From JANMEX01 sp043744175 (GTDB lineage: Bacteria; Pseudomonadota; Alphaproteobacteria; Rhizobiales; Rhizobiaceae), in assembly GCA_043744175.1 (NCBI GenBank), contig JAYTVD010000079.1, forward strand, positions 1-24,223: DNA of 24,223 nucleotides, read 5' to 3'. The notes beneath the pieces were generated by a model, which was given only the letters and a program-made list of their open reading frames with translations, ran no database searches and was not told the DNA's origin. Positions 1 through 8,314 of the stretch are shown here, in pieces. A program made the position numbers and the translations under genes. Position 1 is the stretch's first letter, and each line of letters begins with the position of its first letter.

Positions 1-77
1 CCCTTGCCCGTTACCGCGGACTGGAAGACGACAGAGAGGCGCTCAAAATTGATCGCGCCGCGAAGGAAACCGAATGA
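1..77 (+). CDS. YlxR-like RNA-binding protein (DUF448), C-terminal end only
   Basis: The reading frame is open from the window edge (first full codon at position 3) to a TGA at 75-77. It gives 24 residues, LARYRGLEDDREALKIDRAA followed by KETE. The stop overlaps the infB start in an ATGA arrangement, which implies translational coupling. In alphaproteobacteria the gene between nusA and infB encodes a YlxR/DUF448 RNA-binding protein, and this charged tail fits its C-terminus. The family call rests mainly on gene order, because the diagnostic N-terminal domain lies outside the window. Confidence 0.6.
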   Translation, partial: LARYRGLEDDREALKIDRAAKETE

Positions 78-2944
78 GCGATACTAAATCTGGCGACGAC
101 AAGACACTCAGTGTCAACGCAGCACCAAAAATGACCCTGACCCTGAAGCGGCCGGGTGTTGAACAAAGTTCTGTGCGCCAAAATTTCAGCCACGGCCGTA
201 CCAAGCAGGTCGTAGTTGAGACCAAGAAAAGCAAATTTGCGCGGCCCGATGATAAGGCAAAAGCCTTGTTCAACATTCCGCCTTCGCCGGTCGCGCCGCC
301 AGCACCAGCGCCAGTGGTTGCATCTCCGGCTCCTGTTGTTGCCGCGCCTGCTCCTGCGCCTGTCGTAGAAGCGCCAAAGGTTGAAACGCCTGTTGTGGTG
401 GCTCCAGTCGTTGCTGCGCCGGTCATTGTCGCACCAACTCCGGCACCTGCGCCAATGGCCGCTGCCCCTGTTGCGCCGCGCACACCAGCGCCGGCCGCTC
501 CGACGACTGCGGCCCGTCCGCAAGGTGCTACGCCTTCGCGCCCGCAAGCACCGTCGAACAATCAGTATCAGCAGCGCCGCCCTGAAATGCGCCAGCAGCC
601 ATCGCGTGGCAATTCAGGCATGGTTCTCAATGTTTTGTCGAATGATGAAATGGCTGCCCGCCGCCGTGCGCTGGAAGGCGCGCAGGTTCGCGATGCCGCA
701 GACCGCATCAAGGCCGTTGAAGAATCCCGCCGTCGCGCCGAAGATGAAGTGCGTCGCGCACGCGAAAATGCGGAATCCGCACGTCGTCAGTTGGATGAAG
801 AAGTCCGGTTGAAGAATGAAGCAGAATCGCGCCGTCGCTCTGAGGATGAAGCCAAGCGCCGTGCTCCCGTTGCAGAAGCCGAAGCGCGTCCAGGCACAGT
901 TGTTGCGCGTCCCGGTGTCCGTCGCCCGGGTGGTGCGGAAGAGGATGATCGCCGTGGCACACCAGCCCGCCGTTCTGCCTTCCCGGTTGGCAACAAGACC
1001 CCTGTTAAGGTGGAAGCTCGTCCGACAAAGGCTAAGGTCGAAGTTGATAATCGTCACAAGCTGACTGTTACCAGCGTAACCAGCACTGAAGATGGTGATA
1101 GCGCACGCGGTCGCTCGATTGCGTCGATGCGTCGCCGTCAGGAAAAATTCAAGCGCAGCCAGATGCAGGAAGTGCGCGAGAAAATCGCCCGCGAAGTTAT
1201 TCTGCCCGAAACAATTTCCATCCAAGATCTCGCCCAGCGTATGGCCGAGCGCGCGGTGGATGTTATCAAATATCTGATGAAGCAAGGCCAGATGTTTAAG
1301 TCTGCCGATATCATCGATGCCGATATGGCCGAGCTTATCGCTGCTGACTTTGGTCACACAGTCAAACGCGTTGCTGATAGCGATGTGGAAGATGGCTTCT
1401 TTGGCGTTGCCGATACCGTTGCAAACCAACAATCCCGTCCACCGGTTATCACCATCATGGGCCACGTTGACCATGGTAAGACATCGCTTCTGGATGCCAT
1501 CCGCAAGACCAATGTGGTGTCCGGCGAAGCAGGCGGCATCACCCAGCATATTGGCGCTTACCAGATTGATTATAACGGCCATAAGTTGACATTCATCGAT
1601 ACACCGGGCCATGCCGCGTTTACCGCGATGCGTGCCCGCGGCGCTCAAGCCACCGACATTGCGATCCTCGTGGTTGCCGCAGACGATAGCGTGATGCCGC
1701 AAACCATCGAATCCATCAGTCATGCCAAGGCAGCTGGCGTGCCGATTATTGTTGCCATCAACAAGATCGACAAGCCGGATTCAGATGCACAAAAAGTTCG
1801 TAACGGCCTGTTGCAACACGAAGTATTCGTGGAAACCATGGGCGGCGACACCATGGATGTTGAAGTTTCTGCCAAAACTGGCAAGGGTCTCGATAAGCTG
1901 CTCGAAACCATTCTGTTGCAGGCCGAAGTTCTCGAATTGAAGGCCAATTCAGATCGTACTGCAGAAGGTGTGGTTATCGAAGCCAAGCTTGATAAGGGTC
2001 GCGGTCCGGTTGCCACGGTTCTGGTTCAGGCAGGCACATTGAAGCCGGGCGATATTGTTGTGGCGGGTTCCGAATGGGGCCGCGTTCGTGCGCTGGTTAA
2101 TGATACTGGTGTGCAGGTAAAGATCGCAACACCGTCCATGCCGGTTGAAATCTTGGGTCTCCAAGGCACACCGTCTGCCGGTGATCGTTTCGCGGTCGTC
2201 GATAATGAAGCCAAGGCCCGTGAAATTTCCAGCTATCGTCAAAACAAGGCCCGCGATAAGCAGGCCGCCAAGCAGGCCGGTATGCGCGGCTCGCTTGAGC
2301 AGATGATGACGCAGATGCAGACCTCCGGCTTGCAAAACTTCCCGCTGGTTATCAAGGGCGACGTGCAGGGTTCAATCGAAGCCATTGCCGGTGCACTGGA
2401 TAAGATTTCGACGGACGAAGTGCGGGCGCGCATCATCCATTCGGGTGCAGGCGCCATTACCGAGTCTGACATCGCGCTAGCCAATACATCCGGCGCTGCG
2501 ATCATCGGCTTCAACGTGCGTGCCAATGTACAAGCCCGTGCTGCCGCTGCCCGCGATGGCATCGAAATCCGCTACTACTCAATCATCTACGATCTCGTCG
2601 ATGATGTGAAAGCGGCCATGTCCGGCATGTTGTCACCAGAGCGCCGCGAGACCTTCCTCGGCAACGCGGAAATCATCGAAGTGTTCAACATCACCAAAAC
2701 CGGTAAGGTTGCGGGCTGTAAGGTCACAGACGGCCATGTCGAGCGCGGCGCAGGCGTGCGCTTGCTGCGCGATGGCGTGGTTATCCACGAAGGCAAACTC
2801 AAGACCCTCAAGCGCTTCAAGGACGAAGTGGCCGAGGTTCAAGTCAGCCAAGAGTGCGGTATGGCCTTCGAAAACTACGAAGACATCCGCGCCGGAGACA
2901 CCATCGAGTGCTTCCGCGTCGAAAGCATCAAGCGCTCGCTTTAA
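74..2944 (+). CDS. infB: Translation initiation factor IF-2
   Basis: IF-2 is the GTPase that brings initiator fMet-tRNA to the 30S subunit and promotes 50S joining. The 956-residue product has an alphaproteobacterial-type N-terminus, then a low-complexity Pro/Ala/Val stretch (about residues 75-165). A charged Arg/Glu helical region follows (about 210-265), then the IF2_N domain (about 375-430). The G domain has GHVDHGKT at 463-470, DTPGH at 509-513 and NKID at 563-566. The C-terminal beta-barrel and IF-2 domains 3-4 run to the end and look intact. The ATG overlaps the upstream stop (ATGA), placing infB in the nusA-ylxR-infB operon. A strong hairpin terminator follows at 2964-2991. The Pro/Ala region produces long antisense reading frames that are not genes. 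Confidence 0.98.
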   Translation: MSDTKSGDDKTLSVNAAPKMTLTLKRPGVEQSSVRQNFSHGRTKQVVVETKKSKFARPDDKAKALFNIPPSPVAPPAPAPVVASPAPVVAAPAPAPVVEAPKVETPVVVAPVVAAPVIVAPTPAPAPMAAAPVAPRTPAPAAPTTAARPQGATPSRPQAPSNNQYQQRRPEMRQQPSRGNSGMVLNVLSNDEMAARRRALEGAQVRDAADRIKAVEESRRRAEDEVRRARENAESARRQLDEEVRLKNEAESRRRSEDEAKRRAPVAEAEARPGTVVARPGVRRPGGAEEDDRRGTPARRSAFPVGNKTPVKVEARPTKAKVEVDNRHKLTVTSVTSTEDGDSARGRSIASMRRRQEKFKRSQMQEVREKIAREVILPETISIQDLAQRMAERAVDVIKYLMKQGQMFKSADIIDADMAELIAADFGHTVKRVADSDVEDGFFGVADTVANQQSRPPVITIMGHVDHGKTSLLDAIRKTNVVSGEAGGITQHIGAYQIDYNGHKLTFIDTPGHAAFTAMRARGAQATDIAILVVAADDSVMPQTIESISHAKAAGVPIIVAINKIDKPDSDAQKVRNGLLQHEVFVETMGGDTMDVEVSAKTGKGLDKLLETILLQAEVLELKANSDRTAEGVVIEAKLDKGRGPVATVLVQAGTLKPGDIVVAGSEWGRVRALVNDTGVQVKIATPSMPVEILGLQGTPSAGDRFAVVDNEAKAREISSYRQNKARDKQAAKQAGMRGSLEQMMTQMQTSGLQNFPLVIKGDVQGSIEAIAGALDKISTDEVRARIIHSGAGAITESDIALANTSGAAIIGFNVRANVQARAAAARDGIEIRYYSIIYDLVDDVKAAMSGMLSPERRETFLGNAEIIEVFNITKTGKVAGCKVTDGHVERGAGVRLLRDGVVIHEGKLKTLKRFKDEVAEVQVSQECGMAFENYEDIRAGDTIECFRVESIKRSL

Positions 2945-2963
2945 GTGTGGCGCGTTAAGATCA

Positions 2964-2991
2964 AAGGCCGGGCTGCGAAGCCCGGCTTTTT
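2964..2991 (+). terminator. Rho-independent terminator after infB
   Basis: An 8-bp GC-rich stem (GCCGGGCT at 2967-2974, AGCCCGGC at 2979-2986) closes a GCGA tetraloop and is followed directly by TTTTT. It lies 22 bases past the infB stop. It separates infB from rbfA, so rbfA-truB probably depends on read-through or on its own promoter. Confidence 0.93.
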
Positions 2992-3115
2992 CATTTTAGT
3001 ATAGCAAAATCTGCTTTCATCAATTTTGTTGGTGGCAAAATCAGTCAAATGCCTCTATCACGCCCCCATGAAGAGCGCGGTCCGATCCCGCCTCGTTTTC
3101 AGGAAGAACATTGCC

Positions 3116-3571
3116 ATGGCACAAAAGAAATCCGCAGCTAAAGGCCCGTCGCAGCGCATGTTGCGTGTGGGCGAAATGGTGCGCCATGCGTTGATTGAGC
3201 AGTTCCAGCGCAACCAGATTGCCGACCCTGTGTTGGAAGTGACTGTCATGTCGGTCACGCAGGTTGCCATGTCGCCAGACCTTGGCGTTGCGACTGCCTA
3301 TATCCAGCCGCTTGGCGTGGCTGATCCGCAGCCTGTTATTGATGCGCTGAACCGCCATTCTAAGTTCATTCGCGGCACGATGGGTCCGGCATTGCGCCAA
3401 ATGCGCACCATGCCGCAGTTCCGCTTCAAGCTTGATACCTCCTTTGATAATTACGCCAAAATTGATGCGCTGCTGCGCACGCCCGCCGTGGCCCGCGATC
3501 TTGGCCATATGAAAAGCGATACCGATGACGTTAACCCCGAAGACGGGGATGGCGATGGTGACGGCGAATAA
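3116..3571 (+). CDS. rbfA: Ribosome-binding factor A
   Basis: RbfA is a KH-fold factor needed for late maturation of the 30S subunit (16S rRNA 5' end processing) and for growth in the cold. The 151-residue product carries the family core: QRMLRVGEMVRHALIEQF near the N-terminus, the central EVTVMSVTQVAMSPDLGVATAY strand-helix region, and RFKLDTSFDNYAKIDALL. It ends in a very acidic Asp/Gly/Glu tail. The frame is open upstream to 3026. The ATG at 3116 is preferred because AGGAAG (3101-3106) precedes it and homology begins just after it. truB follows after 8 bases, so the two are probably co-transcribed. Confidence 0.95.
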   Translation: MAQKKSAAKGPSQRMLRVGEMVRHALIEQFQRNQIADPVLEVTVMSVTQVAMSPDLGVATAYIQPLGVADPQPVIDALNRHSKFIRGTMGPALRQMRTMPQFRFKLDTSFDNYAKIDALLRTPAVARDLGHMKSDTDDVNPEDGDGDGDGE

Positions 3572-3579
3572 TATCGACC

Positions 3580-4554
3580 ATGACTCAAAAACGTAAACGC
3601 CCGCAGCGCCCCGTCTCCGGCTGGGTCATTTTCGATAAACCCTACGGCATGGGCTCCACAGATGCTGTGTCGCTCATCAAACGGCTATACCGCGCCGATA
3701 AGGCGGGACACGCCGGAACGCTGGACCCGCTCGCCTCCGGCATTCTGCCCATCGCACTCGGCGAGGCCACCAAGACTGTGCCCTATGTCATGGAAGGCAC
3801 GAAGGTCTATTCCTTCACAGCCGCCTGGGGCGAAGAGCGTAACACGGATGATCTGGAAGGCGAGGTGACGCACACGAGCGATGCCCGCCCCGATAAGGCT
3901 GCCATTCGCGCCCTGTTGCCGCAGTTCACTGGCGTCATCAGCCAAGTGCCGCCGCAGTTTTCAGCCATCAAAATCGACGGCGCGCGCGCCTATGATCTTG
4001 CACGCGATGGTGAAACCGTCGAAATCGCCGCCCGCGACATTGAGATTGATCGGATTGAACTGACATCAATGCCCGATGCATCGAGCGCTGTCTTCGAAGT
4101 CGAATGCGGCAAGGGGACCTACGTTCGCTCCATCGCCCGCGATATGGGCCGCTTGCTCGGCTGCTATGGTCACGTCTCCGCGCTGCGCCGCCTCGTTGTT
4201 GCGCCGTTTGATGAAGAAGATGCCGTCACCAAAGAGATGCTGGAGGCCGCCAGCCAGTCCGCCAAAGCCAATCTGGAAGAACTCGGCTTGCCCGACGGCA
4301 TCGAGCCTTCCGCCTATGCAGACCTTGACGCATTCCTCATCGACCCGATTGAGGCGCTCGAAGGCTTGCCCCACGTGCCGCTTTCCAGCGATGCCGCGCA
4401 CCGTGTGCGCATGGGCAACCCGGTAGTGCTCGGTGGGCGTGATGCTCCCGTCGAAGAGGACGAGGCCTACGCCACAGAGCGCGGCGTATTAATCGCCATC
4501 GGAGAAATCCGCCAAGGCGCATTTCATCCCAAGCGCGTCTTCAAAACCACTTGA
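3580..4554 (+). CDS. truB: tRNA pseudouridine(55) synthase
   Basis: TruB converts U55 to pseudouridine in the T-loop of tRNAs. The 324-residue protein starts with the family motif GWVIFDKPYGMGSTDAV. The catalytic aspartate is D49 in HAGTLDPLASGILPIALGEATK, and the YSFTAAWGEERNTDDLEG and GTYVRSIARDMG motifs follow. The C-terminal extension ends in GEIRQGAFHPKRVF. There is no strong Shine-Dalgarno sequence, and the 8-base gap from rbfA suggests coupled translation. In most Hyphomicrobiales truB is followed by rpsO-pnp. Here an unrelated oxidoreductase follows instead. Confidence 0.96.
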   Translation: MTQKRKRPQRPVSGWVIFDKPYGMGSTDAVSLIKRLYRADKAGHAGTLDPLASGILPIALGEATKTVPYVMEGTKVYSFTAAWGEERNTDDLEGEVTHTSDARPDKAAIRALLPQFTGVISQVPPQFSAIKIDGARAYDLARDGETVEIAARDIEIDRIELTSMPDASSAVFEVECGKGTYVRSIARDMGRLLGCYGHVSALRRLVVAPFDEEDAVTKEMLEAASQSAKANLEELGLPDGIEPSAYADLDAFLIDPIEALEGLPHVPLSSDAAHRVRMGNPVVLGGRDAPVEEDEAYATERGVLIAIGEIRQGAFHPKRVFKTT

Positions 4555-4614
4555 ATTGCGCTGGCTTTGCGCTGACAGTGGCAATAATTTCATGCATTCA
4601 CAAAAGGGCAGATC

Positions 4615-5511
4615 ATGACCATTAAACGCGTCGGTCTCATTGGCGTTGGCCTCATGGGTCACGGTATTGGCAAGAATATCGTCACCAAAGGCTTCGAACT
4701 TTCCGTCATCGCCCACCGCAACCGTACTCCCGTTGAAAGCCTCATCGCGCTCGGCGCCACCGAGGCCGCCACACCTGCGGAACTTGCCAAAACCTGCGAT
4801 CTCATTATCCTCTGCGTCACGGGCAGCCCGCAAGTGGAAGAAGCGCTCTACGGCGCAACCGGCATTATGAAGGCCGCCAAGCCCGGGCTCATCATTGCCG
4901 ATTGCTCCACTGCCGAGCCAGCATCAACCTTACGCGTCGCGGCAGATTTGGCCACCAAAGGCGTCCACTTCTGCGATACGCCCATGACCCGCACCCCGAA
5001 GGAAGCCGAGGCCGGCAAGCTTGGCCTCATGGTCGGCGGCGATAAGACGGTGCTGGATAAAATCCGCCCCGTACTCGATTGCTTTGCCGATACCATCGTC
5101 TATTCCGGCGCGGTCGGCGCGGCGCATCAGCTCAAACTCATCAATAATTTCCTGTCCATCAGCAATGCCGCCATCGCCGCAGAGGCCATCACCGTGGCCG
5201 CCAAGGCAGGCGTTTCCATGCAGGCGCTACATGACATTGTCACTTCCGGCGGTGCCAATTCCGTCATGTTCGAGCGCCTCATCAAAGTGCCGCTGAGCGA
5301 TGACGACACGGCCGCAAAGTTCGCCATAAAAAATGCCCGCAAGGATTTGCGCTATTATACCAACATGACCGAGCAACTCCCCGTCGCCTCGTTCCTTGCC
5401 GAACAAGTCCACCAACTCTTGGTGCTGGCCGAAAATCAGGGCTATGGCGAGAAATACATCCCGCGCATGATAGATGCGATGATGGCGCTGAACGGGGTAA
5501 AAAAGAGCTAG
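4615..5511 (+). CDS. NAD(P)-dependent beta-hydroxyacid dehydrogenase (3-hydroxyisobutyrate dehydrogenase family)
   Basis: The 298-residue product has an N-terminal Rossmann motif (GLIGVGLMGHGIGKN, residues 7-21). The substrate-site motif DCSTAEPAST is at about 96-105, and the conserved lysine is K174 in HQLKLINN. An all-alpha C-terminal dimerisation domain completes the family architecture. Members oxidise small beta-hydroxyacids or reduce semialdehydes such as tartronate semialdehyde or succinate semialdehyde. The usual Gly-rich segment after the DxP motif reads PMTRTPKEAEAG here, so the substrate may differ from 3-hydroxyisobutyrate. AAAGGG sits just upstream of the ATG. The stop shares the CTAG palindrome with the convergent TetR gene. 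The exact substrate cannot be read from sequence. Confidence 0.88.
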   Translation: MTIKRVGLIGVGLMGHGIGKNIVTKGFELSVIAHRNRTPVESLIALGATEAATPAELAKTCDLIILCVTGSPQVEEALYGATGIMKAAKPGLIIADCSTAEPASTLRVAADLATKGVHFCDTPMTRTPKEAEAGKLGLMVGGDKTVLDKIRPVLDCFADTIVYSGAVGAAHQLKLINNFLSISNAAIAAEAITVAAKAGVSMQALHDIVTSGGANSVMFERLIKVPLSDDDTAAKFAIKNARKDLRYYTNMTEQLPVASFLAEQVHQLLVLAENQGYGEKYIPRMIDAMMALNGVKKS

Positions 5512-6128
5512 TTCCGCCCTTCGGCCTTCAGCTCTTTTAGGCCGCTGAGCAACAGGTTAATAAACCGCTCAAGCTCATAGTCCAGCGTCGCCGTCGGCAG
5601 ACCCACAAAGCGCTCTTCAAGGCTGATGGAAACAATGCCGTGCACCGCCGCAAACAGCGTGCGCGCCCGCACAATCAGCGCCGCCTCATTCATCTCCGGC
5701 TGCAGCCCTCGCAGCGGCTTCACAATTTGCAGCAAAAGCTTGGCCTGATCTTGCGCATACCAGTCCGGCAAGTCCTTGCCCTCCGGATAGTGGAACTGAA
5801 ACAGCGCCCGCCACAAATTGGGGTTATCCCGTGCGAATTTGAGGTAAATCGCCCCGAGCGCTTGCAGCTTGCCGCCATCGCTTGCGTGCTTTTCCACCTC
5901 GTTGGTCATAATCTCATCCAGTTGGCGCAGTGTCAGCGAATTCACCGCCAAAATCAGTGCATCCAAATCTTCGAACGCGGAGTAAAGCCCGCCAAGCGCA
6001 CAGCCGGCATCGCTGGTAATATCCCGCGCCCTCAAGCCCGCAAGCCCATTTTCCCGCATCCGCGATGTCGCCGCGCCAATCAGCCGCTCGCGCAAATCCT
6101 CGCGCTTTGCCTCCCGCTTACCCGCCAT
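5508..6128 (-). CDS. TetR/AcrR-family transcriptional regulator
   Basis: This 206-residue protein has an N-terminal TetR helix-turn-helix (about residues 12-60, with RARDITSDAGCALGGLYSAF as recognition region). The ligand-binding domain resembles the WHG-type C-terminal family (NPNLWRALFQFHYPEGKDLPDWY). The start at 6128 is backed by GAGGG nine bases upstream. The gene is divergent from the pspA-yiaA-like pair. The shared intergenic region holds three copies of a 13-bp palindrome, so it very likely represses both itself and that pair. It converges on the hydroxyacid dehydrogenase gene, with stop codons interleaved in CTAG. Its ligand is unknown. Confidence 0.92.
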   Translation of the reverse strand: MAGKREAKREDLRERLIGAATSRMRENGLAGLRARDITSDAGCALGGLYSAFEDLDALILAVNSLTLRQLDEIMTNEVEKHASDGGKLQALGAIYLKFARDNPNLWRALFQFHYPEGKDLPDWYAQDQAKLLLQIVKPLRGLQPEMNEAALIVRARTLFAAVHGIVSISLEERFVGLPTATLDYELERFINLLLSGLKELKAEGRN

Positions 6129-6148
6129 TAACTAACCCTCAAAAACTT

Positions 6149-6161
6149 TGAACACTGTTCA
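6149..6161. promoter_or_regulatory. Putative TetR operator O1
   Basis: TGAACACTGTTCA is a perfect 6-1-6 palindrome. It lies just downstream of a TATAAA (6163-6168 read on the minus strand), so it would cover the regulator's own transcription start. One of three related sites. Confidence 0.75.
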
Positions 6162-6170
6162 TTTTATATC

Positions 6171-6198
6171 TTGAACATCGTTCACGTTTGTATATATT
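6171..6198 (+). promoter_or_regulatory. Putative sigma-70 promoter of the pspA-yiaA-like operon
   Basis: TTGAAC (6171-6176), a 16-bp spacer and TATATT (6193-6198) resemble a sigma-70 promoter, with the start expected near 6205. The -35 is covered by operator O2 and the start region by O3, as expected for TetR repression. Confidence 0.6.
6172..6184. promoter_or_regulatory. Putative TetR operator O2
   Basis: TGAACATCGTTCA matches the TGAACAnTGTTCA palindrome with one mismatch. It overlaps the proposed -35 hexamer (TTGAAC, 6171-6176) of the rightward promoter. Its centre is 23 bp from that of O1. Confidence 0.7.
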
Positions 6199-6205
6199 CA
6201 CTTCA

Positions 6206-6218
6206 TGAACAATGTTCA
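6206..6218. promoter_or_regulatory. Putative TetR operator O3
   Basis: TGAACAATGTTCA is a perfect 6-1-6 palindrome located at the expected transcription start of the rightward operon, 34 bp centre to centre from O2. It contains an ATG (6212) that is not the likely translation start. Confidence 0.75.
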
Positions 6219-6235
6219 TAAACGGAGACACCAAA

Positions 6236-6940
6236 ATGTTCAAACAGTTTGTTACGCTTCTAAGGGGCAGGTCCAATGATACCGCCGAAATCATACTCGA
6301 TGGTCATGCCCTCACAATTCTGCGCCAGCAGTTGCGCGAATGCGCGGATGCCATTGGCGCCGCCCGCCGCGCGGTGGCCGTTGCCATTGCGCAAAACGAT
6401 CAGGAAACCCAGCAGTGCCAGCGCGTCATCGCCCGCATCGCCGATCTGGAGCGCCGCACCTTAAGCGCCATGGAGCAGGGTAAAAATGAGCTGGCCCGCG
6501 AGGCGGCAGAATCCATCGCCATCCTCGAAATGGAGCGCGATAACTAGCTCACCGCGCAGAAAAGCTTCGCCAGCGAAATCAGCCGCCTGAAAACCATCGT
6601 CAGGGCGTCAGAAATGCGCCTGCGCGAACTGGAGCGCGGCCAGCGTCTAGCAACCGCGACAGAAAAGACCCAGCGTCTGCGCGAAACCGGCGCACATTCA
6701 ACGCTCAACGCCTTGAAGGATGCCGAGAGCACGCTCGACCGTCTGCGCACCCGCCAAAAACAACTCGATGTCACCGCCATCGCCATGGCCGAAATGGAAG
6801 GCGTGAATGATCCCGCCGCCCTCATCGAAAAACTCGCCGACGCCGGCTGCGGCGTGCCGCTCAAAACCCGTGCCGATGATGTCCTAAAGCGCCTCAGCGA
6901 GGCCGCGCAAGCATCACCCACCACCGAAATCCCCGCCTAA
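6236..6940 (+). pseudogene. PspA/IM30-family protein interrupted by an in-frame TAG
   Basis: PspA/IM30 proteins are coiled-coil membrane-remodelling proteins of the envelope stress response. The frame starts at ATG 6236, with CGGAGA about 9 bases upstream. It gives 103 residues (MFKQFVTLLRG... to ...ILEMERDN) and meets TAG at 6545-6547. The same frame then stays open with no gap to 6940 and keeps clear family sequence: LTAQKSFASEISRLK, RLRELERGQRLATATEKTQRLRE and ALKDAESTLDRLRTRQKQLD. The full frame spans 234 codons plus the final stop, a normal length for the alphaproteobacterial family. A single base change (for example CAG to TAG at codon 104) would explain it. Re-initiation at ATG 6614 could yield a C-terminal piece. 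A sequencing error or a suppressed amber codon cannot be excluded. Confidence 0.88.
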
Positions 6941-6966
6941 CAACCCATCAAACAGGAGAATTCAAA

Positions 6967-7254
6967 ATGTCAGTACAATCTTACCAACCAAAACATTCCG
7001 ATGCGTGGACCATGTTCTCCATTGTTACCTTCATCATCTCCGCCACCATGATGGCAGGCGGCATCTACTTCCTCGAAGCCAGCTTCGCCGCCAAAGGCTT
7101 CTACGCCATGGCCGCCATCATGCTGGTCCACACCTCCATCACCGTCACCAAAACGCTGCGCGACGTCGAAGAATCCAAGCGCATGGTCAATAAGCTAGAA
7201 GACGCCAAGACAGAACGCCTGCTGATGGAAATGGGCCGTTCCGAGACGATGTAA
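6967..7254 (+). CDS. YiaA/YiaB-family two-helix inner-membrane protein
   Basis: The 95-residue protein has two hydrophobic segments (about residues 14-36 and 44-64) separated by a short FAAKG turn, then a charged tail (VEESKRMVNKLEDAKTERLL). This matches the YiaA/B small membrane protein family, whose biochemical role is unknown. AGGAGA precedes the ATG, and the gene starts 26 bases after the pspA-like frame, so they form an operon. In alphaproteobacteria such genes commonly sit beside PspA homologues, which suggests an envelope-stress role. Confidence 0.85.
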   Translation: MSVQSYQPKHSDAWTMFSIVTFIISATMMAGGIYFLEASFAAKGFYAMAAIMLVHTSITVTKTLRDVEESKRMVNKLEDAKTERLLMEMGRSETM

Positions 7255-7266
7255 TTGTATGCTGAA

Positions 7267-7303
7267 AGAAATGCCCGTTCCGGCCATCGGAGCGGGCATT
7301 TCT
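7267..7303 (+). terminator. Hairpin terminator after the yiaA-like gene
   Basis: An 11-bp perfect stem (AGAAATGCCCG at 7267-7277, CGGGCATTTCT at 7293-7303) encloses a loop that can form extra TCCG/CGGA pairs. There is no long T-tract after the stem, so termination may be partial or bidirectional. Confidence 0.7.
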
Positions 7304-7519
7304 ATAATCCCGCCGTGCAGCCCGATCTCCCAACTTGCTGGGGAGATGCCGACAGGCAGAGGGGGGGCTTCGCTAGTTGACATTACCTTGTCATGACTGA
7401 AGGCTTGAGCTTCACTATCGCTCGCCTAGGATACTACTTGTAATAAGACCTACGGCTGCATATTGGCGACTCGCAACTTGTATGATTAGGTAGCGGCTCG
7501 GATACTCCAAACTCAAGAA
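7304..7519. other. Intergenic spacer at the left edge of the accessory island
   Basis: I found no gene or tRNA here. It contains a small stem-loop (ATCTCCC 7325-7331, GGGAGAT 7341-7347) followed by a GC-rich purine run, which resembles degraded palindromic intergenic repeats common in Hyphomicrobiales. From about 7380 base composition changes and no conserved promoter is obvious, though the DUF262 promoter must lie here. Confidence 0.5.
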
Positions 7520-8287
7520 ATGGCGCACAGAATGCAAGATCGTGACGACGAATTCGAGAACCTCGACGCCACCGAAGAGACGTCCAAACTAAATCTTACG
7601 GGTAGTAGTTTTGCCAATCTAGTAATCGCACCAGCGGATTGGACGATCGGCACACTATATTCGCAAATAGGCAATCAAATTGATCTCGATCCTGCCTTTC
7701 AACGTCGAAACGTATGGGCGGCATCCGCAAAGTCGAGGTTTATTGAATCGCTTTTCCTTGGAATTCCAATTCCACAAATATTGCTCTCTTCAAAAACGGG
7801 TATGAAGAATTCATTTTTGGTACTTGATGGTAAGCAACGCCTTCTGACAATCAAAGAATTTTTGGAAGGAAGGTTTGCAAGCGGATTGGTTTTTAGACTG
7901 AAAGAGTTGCGCGTCTTGAGCGAACTAGAGGGCCTCTCTTGGGGTGATATTAAGGACCAGCCTGAATGGCGAGACCGGTTGCTAAATGAGACGCAGAGAA
8001 CTGCGGTTATCAGAAATTGGTCAACTGAAAATATATTATATGAGATATTCTACAGGCTTAATTCGGGATCAGTAAAATTGTCGTCAATGGAACTCCGAAT
8101 GTCACTCCATCCAGGAGAATTTCTTAAGTATATAATTAACTGGACGGAGGAAATTGGGCCCCTACACACAATATTGGGCAAGACTAAGCCAGACGCAAGA
8201 ATGAATGATGTTGAAATTGCCATAAGATATCTTGCGTTTAGCCGACACGAAATCCCTTATCGCGGTGATCTAAAGGGCTTTCTTGAC

Positions 8288-8295
8288 ACATTTTG
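8288..8295. repeat. Target-site duplication, left copy
   Basis: ACATTTTG directly precedes the left terminal inverted repeat and is repeated exactly at 11435-11442 after the right one. Eight bp is within the range made by IS1-family elements. Confidence 0.95.
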
Positions 8296-8314
8296 GGTAG
8301 TGTATCAGGTGTTT
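8296..8314 (+). repeat. Left terminal inverted repeat
   Basis: GGTAGTGTATCAGGTGTTT, identical to the right end read inward. It starts with GG, like IS1-family ends. It includes the transposase stop codon (TGA, 8305-8307 read on the minus strand). Confidence 0.95.

Noticed and set aside
43..561. Gly/Ala/Thr-rich minus-strand frame
   Set aside because: It is the complement of the Pro/Ala/Val repeats of IF-2, not a gene.
614..1723. Long 369-residue frame on the minus strand inside infB
   Set aside because: It lies fully antisense to infB, has no family motif or ribosome site, and follows from codon bias of the sense gene.
6212..6235. ATG 6212 as start of the pspA-like gene
   Set aside because: It lies inside operator O3 near the predicted transcription start; ATG 6236 has a ribosome site and the family N-terminus MFKQF.
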